64,000 bases of DNA from Branchinecta lynchi. Taxonomy: Eukaryota > Arthropoda > Branchiopoda > Anostraca > Branchinectidae. The position numbers and the translations under genes were made by a program. The stretch covers positions 22,187,252 to 22,251,251 of the forward strand of contig JAKZAP010000004.1 of NCBI GenBank assembly GCA_023053575.1. Direction: 5' to 3'. Below, in pieces: positions 53,726-64,000 of this stretch (its first letter is position 1; each line of letters starts with the position of its first letter). The notes beneath the pieces were generated by a model, which saw nothing but the letters and a program-made list of their open reading frames with translations, made no database searches and was not told where the DNA came from.

Positions 53726-55405
53726 TGATTCATTTTAAGAGATGACTTTCGTCACAGTGTGCGAATGAAACACCATACGAAGTGAAATAGCGTCTAAAAA
53801 ACCTACTGTAGTGTTGCCGCAACCAATAAGCGTTCTTAAGATTATGTTTCCATCCGAAGTGAGATAATGTCTGAAAAAATACCTCTATTGCAGTAGTCCT
53901 TAGAAGAAATAAGCGTGTTTCAAATCGACGTAGCTCAACTTAAATCAAGCACCTTTCCCTTAATCCCCATTTTCTTACTGGGGAAGGCAGGTAGCCTCCG
54001 GCAATTTCGAACATTAGGACATCTTCACACCGTGAGATTTAGTCATATGGTTGAATAACCTTGGGGAGTAAGTGGCTCTGGATGAAGACGGAAAAGCCTG
54101 CCCCCGGCTCGAGCAATTACTCGGGGACCTTTTATTCGCTGATTGCAATTTCAGACAACTGATGAAATTCCCATTCCTCAAGACCGATTGTGACAGACCC
54201 ATCCGGAAACCTGAAAGATGGGCTGGGAGGAGCGGTCCCGGTCCTCCTTGGGGCCAAGAAAAGGGAAGTTCTCTTTCGGGAAGCCTTGTCCCACTTGGTC
54301 AATTACTGAATAGATATGGAGAAGAATATCGATGCGTGGTAGTTCCGGACTAACATCGGACAAAAGGTTCAGGATTATGATAATTGGCTGGACGACATCT
54401 TTGATGAGTGAGCGCTTTTGGGGATTCCGCATTCACTGGAAGCTGCAAAAGAAGCTAAAACCGTACGAGGCCCAGAATGTCAGAGCAATCAATGCCAAAT
54501 AAAATCAGTAGATGCTTAAGTCTGCTCCAGTCAGCTTTTCTATGCGGTCATCTCTTGGTTTTCGAAAAAGTCGATTCACAGAAAAGTAACAGATTTCCTT
54601 AATTTAGGGCACACTGCCTAGATCGGTCACTCCCGCTTTTTCGCATTACCGAGCTTGGAAAATGGATTCAATCCGTAGTTGTTAAAAGCCATCTTTTTCC
54701 CTGCAAGGGCAATTGCATAAGTAATTTGGCTTAAAGTGATTCAGAGTCTCCAATCGAGGCAAAAGCGAAGGAAAAAGTCGGAAAATACAGGAGAAAAGGA
54801 TACAGAATCGTAAACTCTGCCAGGGAGTGAAGACGTGTGAAAACTGTAGTCAAACATTACCGTCTGATAAAACTATTTAGCTTTTCAGTTTAACTCCCAT
54901 GAACTTCACTGTTAGTTTGAAAGCGTGTTCAACTTTGAAACCGCTCAAGCAAACAATGAAACAACAACCCAGGCTCATTACGACATTAGGAAGTAGCGGG
55001 CAACACCTCGAACTTGCGAAGCGTCGACGAGAGCATACAACCTCCTGCAGAACAAAATGATAGGGTCTAATCAATCATGATTCCCGATAGGTCTCCCAGA
55101 ATTGTCGTCGACAGTAGACACTTGAAAAGGCCTCGAGAGGTAACTTTATACACGTCTCTTAAAAAGTTGCTATGGATTTATTGATTTTCCTATATTTCTT
55201 TCATCGGAGTCTTAGCCAAACTGAGATGCCTCACACGAACACCACAGTGAGTTAAGGTCCCTGCAAACTAAAAAAAAACAAGACCGAAGGTTTCGATGGG
55301 ATCCCAAAAGGAATATTCATTGGACTTCTTCATTCAGACAATTGGTTGACAATCGGTCGTACATACCGTGGTCCGTTAGGTTCTCCCTGTAATCTCACAA
55401 CCAGC
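53726..55405. other. Non-coding, no gene recognised
   Basis: No supported gene. 55283-55357 is an uninterrupted copy of the repeat that the Polinton entered, including the target word AATCGGT at 55352-55357 and flank. The 93-codon frame at 54072-54353 has no recognisable motif. Confidence 0.4.
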
Positions 55406-55410
55406 CCACA

Positions 55411-55818
55411 CACTGTCAGAAGTTTCATAACAGATTTCGCATAACACTTTCAAGAATAACACCTTTTCACTTAGAAATAAAGTGGTATGACCAATTAAGT
55501 TTATACTATTTCGTGCCTAGATCTCCAACAACACCTTCAATAGGTAAAATTACTACACTGTCAGAAGTTACATAACGACAACAGAATCCTTCATCCTTCT
55601 GACAACAGAAGGATGCGCGGTTTCAACAGATAACACTTTGGAATGTTATCTGTTATGTTTCTTCCGTTCCCGTTAGTATTTTTATCAATTAAAGGTGTTG
55701 TTGGAGATCAGGGCACGAAATAGTATAAACTTAATTGGACATAACACTTTATTTCTAAGTGAAAAGGTGTTATTCTTGAAAATGTTATACGCTATCTCTT
55801 ATGCAACTTCTGACAATG
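55411..55818. mobile_element. Hairpin MITE of the CACTGTCAGAAG family, copy with nested end
   Basis: Ends CACTGTCAGAAGTTTCAT and GCAACTTCTGACAATG (one change). Inverted internal blocks TAACACTTT, AATAACACCTTTTCACTT, AATTAAGTTTA and TATTTCGTGCC mirror each other. A further CACTGTCAGAAGTTACAT at about 55557 inside suggests nesting or rearrangement with a related copy. Confidence 0.65.
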
Positions 55819-55920
55819 CAACGACCGGAATCTCATTGCCATTTTAAGACGTCGGATTCTGGTCGTGCCCTTTACCTGTTGGAATGCAAAGCAGATAGAT
55901 GGATGAGTCCTCTTATTATA

Positions 55921-56256
55921 CACTGTCAGAAGTTTGATAACAGATAGCGTATAACACTTTCAAGAATAACACCTTTTCACTTATAAATAAAGTGTTATGA
56001 CCAATTAAGTTTACACTATTTCGTGCCTAGATCTCCAACACCTTCAATCTCAAAGTGTTATCTGTTGAAACCGCGCATCCTTGTGTTGTCGTTATGTAAC
56101 TTCTGACAGTGTAGTATTTTTAGCTATTGAAGGTGTTGTTGGAGATCTAGGTACGAAATAGTATAAACTTAATTGGCGTTAACACTTTATTTCTAAGTGA
56201 AAAGGTGTTATTCTTGTAAGTGTTATGCGCAATCTGTTATGAAACTTCTGACAGTG
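55921..56256. mobile_element. TA-flanked hairpin MITE, complete
   Basis: A 336-bp element flanked by TA (55919-55920 and 56257-56258). Ends CACTGTCAGAAGTTT and AAACTTCTGACAGTG are perfect inverses and the symmetry continues through AACAGAT, AATAACACCTTTTCACTT, AATTAAGTTTA and TATTTCGTGCCTAGATCTCC, so the element is almost one hairpin. A third internal CTTCTGACAGTGTAG lies at about 56101-56115, marking a nested end. Confidence 0.8.
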
Positions 56257-56279
56257 TACCCATACCTTCCCTAGAATGA

Positions 56280-57180
56280 TGAATTTTCAATCTTTATTCC
56301 GACGAATCCGGCCGCTATCGACTCGATAGTAAATTATGCGTATTCTGAAGGATCTCTTGGGAATTATGGTTTATTAGGCTCCACAGGAATTTCATGAAAT
56401 TATAAATAGGATTTCTATTCTATCTTACCCACCGATCGAAATTCAAAACATCCACTAAAGACATAACAAGAGGCCTTTTAAATTTCCTGTTTTCGCTCTT
56501 CTGTCCCTAGTATCGACCAAGCAGGCAAATAAAGCCAAATACACTGATTCAGCATATCAGCTTACCCCACTGTAGTTCTTATGGAATTGTAAGAACTACG
56601 AACAATTTAAATTTTAATAAATTTGTACCTGACCTATCCGTTTTGCATTGTCAAATATGATTCGCAGTCAGCTAGGGCTGAAGGAATATTTAAACTTTAA
56701 GATTTCGGCCGAATATCAATCCGTCAGGAGAACAAACTGAAGATAGCAACCCAGCATGTTTTCTTACCCCTATTTTGGCCGATAACCGTCCTCGGGAAAA
56801 CTTTTCACGAATTTTCGATTTTGGCCGGATCCCAGGCTGTCTAGCAAGAACATAAATTTCAGAAATGGAATCAGCATATTTTCTCAACTCTATATCGAAA
56901 ATTCAATCGACTCCATAATAAACTTTTTCTACAAAATTTCCGGTAGTCTCCGGATCCACGGCAGACTACTTGTCCAGTGTGTGTTGTTTGCCCCTATATC
57001 GAATCTCTAATCGACTTCAGAATCAACTTTTACTTCTACCAAAGCTATAGTTTGTCTGTACTCCGTACTCCGTACAGACTACTTGCCCGGCGAGAAAAGA
57101 AAGTTCAGATGTGGATTCGGCGTGTGTCCTTACCCTATATCGGAGCTCTGATCAACTAATCGAAAACTTTACTAAAATAA
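56280..57180 (-). repeat. Dispersed satellite-like units
   Basis: Repeated blocks such as CAGCATGTTTTCTTACC, TTTTGGCCGGAT, CTACTTGTCC and GATTCGGCGTGTGTCCTTAC are the inverse of the units in the array at 5460-6180. Spacing is irregular, about 100-150 bp. Confidence 0.5.
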
Positions 57181-57244
57181 GTTTCAGATATGAATCAAGT
57201 ATTGCTCCTGCCTATAAATCGACTATAATATTAGCTTTACACAA

Positions 57245-57362
57245 TTGTCCTTTAGCTTTAAGCCTTCTCCACCATTAAATAGCCTATACAAAATTATTAT
57301 TTGTGTATGTTTTGGGGGTAGGGGTGTTGGACCCCCCCCCCCCCCCCGAATACGGCCCTGGC
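57245..57362. mobile_element. Truncated copy of the short hAT-like MITE
   Basis: The right end CCGAATACGGCCCTGG with a long poly-C tract and the TATACAAAATTATTATTTGTGTATG block match the element at 42099-42268; the other end is missing beyond about 57245-57275. Confidence 0.6.
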
Positions 57363-57634
57363 TACAGGGCACATCCAAGGGCTTGACCTGTGCCAATGAA
57401 TCCTCATACTAAGTTTGCACAAAATGCCTCCAACACCTTCGAGAGTTATCGTGCTGCCAGACAAACAGACGAACGGACACAGCTGACTGTCATTGGTATC
57501 CCGTCACTAAGGTTTTTGAATCCCAAAAAGCTCTTCCTGATACCCTTACGTCCTTTGCCATGACGTAAAAAGCTTACGTAGTTCTCCGCAACGTCAAACT
57601 TTCACGCAAATTTAGAGTTGAAATTTGTTTGACA

Positions 57635-59236
57635 AGAGGAGGGATCGACTAAAAGCAGGAAAGGAAAGACAAGAGAAAAACATGCAAAGATAGTAAAACC
57701 AGGAACGGCAAACTAAACGGGGAAAGAATTACCAGAAATCGAGGATTCGAAACACTGCCAAGTCCTTCCTCTGTTTAGTATCCCGTGAGGGGTCGGCAAC
57801 TTACATTTGTAAAAGTTCACCTTTTCCTCCTTTTAGAACCCTATCGGTAGGCGACTAAATCATCCGAGTCCAGCGAGGGGTCAGCAACTAAGATATTTCA
57901 AGTCCACCATTTCTTTCCTGGTTTTAGTAACTTGCTATGGATAGTACCTCACAGTTGTCAAACGAGGAAAGAAATTGGAAATTCTGAATTATTCTTCTTT
58001 CAGATGTCGCCAACTATCAGAGTTCTTAGTTCACCGTTCCCTTCCTAGTTTTAGTAGCTTTAAGGGGTCGGCAACTAAGATATTTCAAGTCCACCATTTC
58101 TTTCCTCGTTTCAATACTCTGAGACAGTGGTTCCCGACCTTTTCCGTACCACGTACCCCTAATCAAGGTTCGAAAAGATGGCATACCCCCTTATTCAGAA
58201 CGTGAAGACGGTAGTTATTTTCATAAATTATAAGGCATACATGTGCAAAAATTTATACAGAATCAGTGAGGCAATCACTATAGGCTGATTTGTAGCAAAC
58301 AATTTGTCAAATTTCGGCTCGACGTCGGAGCGAAGTGCGGCAATTTTTCGTAAAAGCAGTTTTAAAACAAAAAAAAACAGTCGGTAAAAACGACCTGTGA
58401 GCCACTACGTTGCTCCTTAAGATACATTTTGGCTGGTGATGCCTGTGCTGGTAATATTAGGCTTTCGGCAATAAAGAATTAGTGAGGCGAGATTTTGAAG
58501 CTACAGACTTAAATCAATTTTGGTTCCTTCGCGTATCCCTTGGGATACGCGTACCACCGGTTGAGAACCACTGCTGTAAGGTACTATCTGTGACAAGTTA
58601 CTAAGACCAGGAAAGAATTGGTGGACTTGAAATATCTTAGTTGCCGACCCCTCGCTCGGAAAGAGAAATCGCTCAAAGAAGAAGAGTTTCCAATTTATTT
58701 ACCCATCACAGGATACGGGAGTTAGTTGCCGACCCCTGTATTGACTGAGAATTTTAGACTTGCCGACCCCTCAAAGGTACTTTGGTTGGTTAAGGTCAAA
58801 GCTACTAAAACTAGGAAGGGATGGTGAACGAAGAACTTTAATAGTTGCCGACCCCTAAAAGAAGAATAGTTTAGAATTTCCAATTTCTTTCCTTGCTTGA
58901 CAACTGTAAGGTGCTATCCGTGACAAGTTACTAAAACCAGGAAAGAAATAGTGGACTTAAAATATATTAGTTACTGACCCCTTGCTGGACTCGGATGATT
59001 TCAGTCGCCTTTCGACAGGGTACTGAAAGGAGGAACAGGTGAACTTTTACAAATGTAAGTTGCCAACCCCTCACGGGATACTAAACAGAGGAACAGCTTG
59101 CAAGTTTTTCGAATCCTCGATTTCTAGTAATTCTTTCCCGTTTTAGTTTGCCCTTCCTAGTTTTAGTATCTTTACCTGCTTTTCTCTTGCCTTTCCATTA
59201 CTGCTTTTAGTCGATCCCGCAAGAGGAGACAAAATA
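57635..59236. mobile_element. Foldback element of about 1.6 kb
   Basis: The left arm (57635-58067) and the inverse of the right arm (about 58795-59236) align over roughly 430 bp with few changes: AGGGATCGACTAAAAGCAGG, GAAATCGAGGATTCGAAA, TTTAGTATCCCGTGAGGGGT, AACTTACATTTGTAAAAGTT and on to CTTCCTAGTTTTAGTAGCTTT. The centre has further copies of GGGGTCGGCAACTAAGATAT and its inverse, and a hAT-like insertion at 58125-58573. Foldback elements have just such long arms; no coding region is present. Confidence 0.8.
58125..58573. mobile_element. Non-autonomous hAT-like element inside the foldback
   Basis: Ends CAGTGGTTCCCGACC and GGTTGAGAACCACTG, the classic hAT terminus. The flanks CTCTGAGA and CTGTAAGG agree at only five of eight positions, so the duplication is decayed or the flank was rearranged. 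The interior GTCGGTAAAAACGACC, then TTTTGGCTGGTGATGCC is echoed at about 63040-63105. Confidence 0.75.
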
Positions 59237-59532
59237 AATTAAATAAAGTGGGTTTACTAGACGAGAAGATTTACCAGTTCGTCCAGGAGATACACTAAAT
59301 GTATGAGAAAAAGCAACAAAAGAAGTTGCCTTCGACGAAAGCGATGAAAATTTTCAGACAAAAAAAGAAATTACGTAATTGTACGCTTTTGACAGTCTAA
59401 AGATAGGTAAGCTGCAGGTGTGAGGGTCAACGTTAACCTTGTGTTGACGTTAATGTAACGTAAGTTTATTCCATCTGTCTGGAAGGAGCTACAATACAAT
59501 CGTTTAACAGTGAGCCGTCACGAAGAGACATA

Positions 59533-59837
59533 GAGCGCGTTCCATCCTACTTACCGTAGTTACTACCCATGACGTCACGAATTCTGGCTTTTCGCCGTCA
59601 AGGCTGGAACGATTTTTCTATTTTCCAGCAGGATCTCACGTCAGGGGCGATTCCGACCAATCACGTTACAGAGATGCGTAGTTACTACGCTTACTACGGT
59701 CCCGAGCATGGTAAGCAAATAGTAACTATTAGTTACTATTCCGACAAGGTTGGAACGGTCAGCGTACTAACTTTTCGTGAGGATGGAACGGAAATAGTAA
59801 CTATTAGTTACTATTGTTAGAAGGGTGGAACACGCTC
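59533..59837. mobile_element. MITE of unknown superfamily
   Basis: Inverted ends GAGCGCGTTCCATCCT and AGGGTGGAACACGCTC, flanked by a possible 3-bp duplication ATA (59530-59532; 59838-59840). Internal TAGTAACTATTAGTTACTA palindromes recur. The partial copy is at 29840-30020. Confidence 0.65.
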
Positions 59838-59840
59838 ATA

Positions 59841-60400
59841 AGCTGATCGATCTCAGAAAGCTGATCCGCAGGTGCCATTACGGACAAGATTTCAACGAGA
59901 CCGCTTACTAGGGGCAAAGAAATTGTTTCCGCAAAAGCAAGCGACGACAATTACGGAGCCAGCAACGTGGTCCAGGGCACGAAATGACAAAATCTGTAAT
60001 TTCTAAGGTTTCATATAACGATACCTAGAGCCCAACTAGACTTTGATGGTTGGAGGGAACAAAACTAATGAGTGCCAACGGATAACGTCCAGTGCAAAAG
60101 GCTAGACCCACACAAAAGAGATCCAGAACTTCAAAAGATGACAGCAAAAATTAAACCGGAGATGCGTCAAAACACAACAAGTCACAGCATTTAAAAGATT
60201 TTGTGGGAACTATCCAGAAACGTCATTAGTTTTAGACATGCTGCAATTCTTCTAATTTGACCGCACAAGGTACAGAAACTATACAGAGGATCTCTGATTT
60301 TAACTGAGGAACTGCCGGAACACTTTCCCTCCACTGAACAAGGGGATCTGTATACAAATCGCTAAGTCTTGAACCCGGGCATTCCCGGTTAAGGAGATCC
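59841..60400. other. Non-coding, no gene recognised
   Basis: Nothing supported in this stretch. Confidence 0.35.
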
Positions 60401-60403
60401 ACA

Positions 60404-60785
60404 GTGATGATGATGATGATTTTATTAACACACTTAAGGAGAGGAAAATAGACAATAGTGCAGTATAGACAAATTAAAGGAAAAAACGCACTGAGAATTT
60501 TCAATAATGTAGTAAATACACGAGATAAAAAAATAAACATTTAAAAAAAAGAAAGAAAAGGGACTAATCGGGTCTAAGAAACCTTCTTCCTAGACGGAGT
60601 CCGGAGAAATGGCCAAGGGCAGAAACTTGAAGGCCCTGGGCAATTGAAGGTAACTTTGCACAAGGGTCAGAGGGCAAAAAAGTTGCAGTTATACGGGAAT
60701 TCCTACAACGTCGAGGAAGGTACAATAGAAATTTACAATATTTGAGATAATAAGTCCTGATACGTTTCAAATCTTTTAGCATTAG
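60404..60785 (-). mobile_element. Possible 3' end of a non-LTR retrotransposon
   Basis: Plus strand reads GATGATGATGATTTTATTAA (a retroposon tail in inverse), then on the minus strand a frame with KFLLYLPRRCRNSRI ending at about 60564. It shares wording with 47530-47700 and tail layout with 37745-37810. No reverse transcriptase domain is in the window. Confidence 0.35.
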
Positions 60786-61506
60786 AATACCAAAAATTCC
60801 GCAAAGGTTGCCGACAGATTGAGAACAAAAACTATTATATAAACTACCAAGGGCTTTTCTGTTATATTTTCTGTTATGCCAGTCAAACTGGAACCTTTCA
60901 GTTTAGCTGAGCAACTGCTTGGACATTTTATTCAGTTTACTCTCGCCAACTAGATATAGCCAAAATTTTCGTTATAAACTGTGCCAATACCATGGTCTCA
61001 TAAAACGCGTGGTCAGCACAAGTAGATGGGACATCGGATGGGACAGCCAAGCACAAAATCAAACCCGCTGGTAATCATGACGAGAAAGAAAGCTTTAAGA
61101 AGCACTATTGTCAAAAGTTCTGTGATTAGAATGATCTCCATCCATCCGTCAGATTTGCCAAGACTGCAAGCAGTCCAATCACGCCGTCCCGTATCCATTC
61201 GTCTATGGGACTGAAATCTCTAGGCTATGCAACGTGAGTCATCGGCCCAGTTTTCCCTCGTCCTTGATTTGCCCAGAGATATACATGGGAAGGAAAGAAA
61301 CGCCTCGGTAATTACAGGTTCAAATAAATAGGAAAGATAGGTCGCGTGCCGGAGGAAAAGCGATCTTGTTAATAGCAGGAGGGATTTGCGAAAACAATGC
61401 AGATTGCCTGGAAACCAGTGATGAAGCGGGAATGGATTAGTTCGGAGGCGCAGGCGGACCCGGACCCAAAAGTTTGTTTTAGTAAACACCGAATATTTGT
61501 TATAGA

Positions 61507-62700
61507 CAGTGGCGTCCCGAAGGGGGGGGGGGCCAAGCGCCCCCCCCCCTAAGTTTTGGTCATTTGGTAAAATTTGCGCCTTTTGTACCCACATTCCCAA
61601 ATTAGGCGATTTTATTGGTTTCCAATCTTTATCGATTTTGGTAATTAATCCAACTTTTGTTCAGTCCTACTCGATTTCACCGCATTCAGTACGTCCCTAC
61701 GTAAATTCAGTTATATAACGTATTTCTTTGGTCACACTCGTTAGCGAATTCGGTTGTTCACCGGAATTTCTTAAGTCCGTATCTGTTCGGTCGCATTCGG
61801 TCAGTCCATTCATAATTCGGTCATGAATCAGATTCAGTTGGTTCTGATTCGTGACCGAATTCGACAATTCATCCAACTTTTGTTCAGTCGGAGTCGATTT
61901 CACCGCATTCGGTATGTCCCTACGTAAATTCGGTGATTTAACGTATTTATTTGGTCTCATTCGTTACCGAATTCGGTTGTTCACCGGACTTTTCTCAAGT
62001 CCGTATCTGTTCTATCGTTCAGTCAATTCATTTCATAATTTGGTGATTAATCAGATTCATTTGGTTCTAATTCGTTACTGAATTCGGTAATTCCCCTGAT
62101 TTTTGTTTTAGTCGGCATCTGTTACCAGACTTACCACATTCGGTTGTTTTAGGTGGTCCTACCAAGAGTCTTATTCCATTCCGGAATTCGGTCGTTATAC
62201 CGCTCCCGATCTGCTCCTTATTTTTTTAGTTAGTTTTTCGGTAGTACTAATTCATTATTTGGTTCACCCCAGTTACTGAGCTAGGTAATTTAAGTGGCAT
62301 TTATTTAGCTCTTGTTCTTTACCATTTAATGGTAGCTTCAGCTGGTTTCCATTCATTACTTAACCTATACTTATGATTATTGCAGAACTTCAGGAGTATC
62401 TTGACGTGAAAACTAGCCTATTTTTGTTTGCTGTAAATTCAGAATAAATGTAGGCACTTTACATCTACTTTACCCTTTTTTCGCCAGGCTGCTCTGTGGT
62501 TTAATAGGTATCGCAAAAAGACACTTTGATCATGTGTTTCCAAAACATTTCGCCTGCGGTACATTTAGCAGTCTTCACTATTTAGAAGAAAGGTACGTCA
62601 TTTAGTTGGCGTTTGAGATTTGGAAATTGGTGTGCTTGAACCACGTTAAAAGCTAGGATTTGCCAGAAAAAAGGCGGATTGAAAAAATGTCGGCAAAACT
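61507..62700. mobile_element. hAT-like element, right end not found
   Basis: Starts CAGTGGCGTCCCGAAGG with poly-G and poly-C tracts, then 61590-62260 is a degenerate array of ATTCGGT words like the start of 21-1353, and 62545-62670 repeats TTTCGCCTGCGGTACATTTA, the CGTCATTTA block, and TTAAAAGCTAGGATTTGCC. It is clearly the same family as 21-1353 and 44644-45607. I cannot find a matching right terminus, so it is truncated or overlain by another repeat beginning near 62812 (GGGCGTCCCGGCCCC). Confidence 0.6.
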
Positions 62701-62859
62701 GGTATACACGCGACCGAAGTTACCAGACATTAAACAAAGTGACGTCACCCACCCGCAGAGCTTTTGCCTCTGTGAATAAAGGGGTAGGATCAGGGTCGTC
62801 ACGACTGGGGGGAGGGCGTCCCGGCCCCAATGCTGTCGGGCAGTCTGTAAAAAAATAAC

Positions 62860-63105
62860 CAAGTCGGCGCGAAGCGCCGCGATTTTTCATTAAAACAGTT
62901 GTTTTTTTGTTTTTATCATGAAAACAGTCGGTTTTCCTGAAAATTGGTCAATTTTTCGTCAAAAATCGTCGGTTTTTCTGAAAATCAGTGGATTTTTTTT
63001 CAAAAATGTTTGTTGAAAACAGTCGTTTTTTCTGACGAAAAAGTCGGTAAAAATGACCAGCCAGTCGATAAATGCCTCGTCCAAACATTTTGGCTAGTAA
63101 TGCCT
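62860..63105 (+). repeat. Degenerate repeat of AAAACAGTCGGTTTTT-type units
   Basis: Words such as GAAAACAGTCGGTTTTCCTG, TCGTCGGTTTTTCTG and AAACAGTCG recur about six times, ending in GTCGGTAAAAATGACCAGCC and TTTTGGCTAGTAATGCCTC, shared with the interior of 58125-58573. Confidence 0.55.
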
Positions 63106-63299
63106 CTGGGTAGGATAGGGACTTGAAAATTGGTCAACCAATTTTATTAAATTGTTAGCAGATACTTGTCGAATACATTCTGACTTTTCGGCCCAGCAGA
63201 TGCCGGTTGTGACCTTGGAGATAACTGAACTGATCGAATACCCTTTTTGTTTATCATTAGTATGTTAGAAAGTTGCAACAGCATGTCTCCTCATTCTAT

Positions 63300-63680
63300 A
63301 TAGACCATGTTAAAACTTCATGCTAAATTTTCGGATTCAGTACGAACTACTTATCCGGCGTGAAAATAAATTTCCTATTCGGATTCAGCACGTCTCCTTA
63401 CCTCTTCATGGACTATCTCATTAGCTTTAAAATATCTGTTTGTTGTCCCTTAATTTAAACCCCCTCCCCCGCCCCTAAATATAGGGCGACATCTTCGAAC
63501 TTGACCTGTACTTTGACTCAAAGGCAGCTCAAAGGGTTATTGTTCCAAATTTGAACAAAATATCTCAACCCCTTCGAGAGTTATCATGCTGACAGACGGA
63601 CGGACGGACAGACAGACGGAAAACTTTTGCGATGTCATAGGTATCCCTGCACTTCCGTTTTGGGATCACAAAAACACTAA
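63300..63680 (+). repeat. Dispersed satellite-like unit plus ACAGACGGAC tract
   Basis: CTACTTATCCGGCGTGAAAA, CGGATTCAGCACGTCTCC (the 5460 family in inverse), then CTTCGAGAGTTATCATGCTG, the CAGACGGACGGACGGACAG tract and GATGTCATAGGTATCCC. This order matches the inverse of 5231-5480, showing that the two modules belong to one longer repeat. 63680-64000 shows nothing I can name. Confidence 0.6.
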
Positions 63681-64000
63681 GAAATCGTTGTTTTTCTTTT
63701 CCCCTTTCTCATTTTGACCATTTTCAAAAACTTCAAGAAACCAAAATGCGCAAGAAGCAGTGACACTTCAAAACCAAATAAGGTCCGTGTAAGACGAGAA
63801 AACCGAGAAAAAGTGCTTTCGACTAGGACGGTTGTTGCGACCTTGAGAAGAAGCGGAAATCCCTTTCCATTTGATTTCGCACTACTACGGGAGGAATCCC
63901 TGCTATCCGAAACGGTTTTCGAGTTCGGGCAAGCGTCACAGCTTAAACTGACGATGTATACTAGGAAGGCAATACTCTGGCAAATTAAGAACAGTGAAGT

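Noticed and set aside
54072..54353. 93-codon plus-strand frame
   Set aside because: No recognisable domain, and an overlapping frame on the other strand is equally open.

Overview
The window is invertebrate nuclear DNA: AT-rich, repeat-dense, with GT-AG spliced exons, microsatellites, poly-G/poly-C tracts and many short DNA transposons. I cannot name the species. One host exon has a serine/tyrosine-rich block that I associate with the NHS / GUK-holder family, which would fit a bilaterian, possibly an arthropod; that is an inference.

The centrepiece is a complete Polinton (Maverick), a virus-like self-synthesising DNA transposon, at 11177-24997 (13,821 bp). It is bounded by a perfect 6-bp target-site duplication ATCGGT (11171-11176 and 24998-25003) and has about 0.63-kb terminal inverted repeats starting AGTAGT and ending ACTACT. 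Two genes point left: a 102-aa ORF in the left inverted repeat and a 140-aa membrane protein. The others point right: protein-primed DNA polymerase B, packaging ATPase, a tail-fibre-like protein, a pVI/pX-like core protein, an adenain-like cysteine protease, a zinc-ribbon protein overlapping a DDE integrase, a 274-aa coiled-coil protein, penton (minor capsid) protein, a small basic protein, double jelly-roll major capsid protein, and the second copy of the 102-aa ORF. Together they give replication (POLB), integration (INT), genome packaging (ATPase), maturation (protease) and a capsid (MCP plus penton). Nearly all frames are intact and the two inverted repeats are about 96-97% identical by eye, so the insertion is fairly young. 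Three features stand out. Nearly every gene begins at a TAATAAATG / TATAAATG junction. The integrase frame has no ATG and overlaps the zinc-ribbon ORF across a canonical -1 slippery heptamer. The inverted repeat ends inside the MCP gene, so a scrap of MCP is duplicated at the other end.

The Polinton lies in a large intron of a host gene on the minus strand. Two well-bounded internal exons of that gene are at 32168-32560 and 8686-9789; both are phase 0 at each end. The capsid genes are therefore antisense to the host gene. The insertion broke a copy of a dispersed repeat whose other copies are near 6235-6320 and 55283-55357.

The rest is repeat landscape: hAT-type elements with 8-bp duplications (21-1353; 44644-45607; 42099-42268; 44292-44469; one inside a foldback at 58125-58573), TA-flanked hairpin MITEs (35068-35237; 55921-56256), a TTAA-flanked MITE (3314-3826), a 1.6-kb foldback element (57635-59236), several tandem arrays, and a dispersed motif resembling a hammerhead ribozyme core. 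I see no other convincing protein-coding gene.
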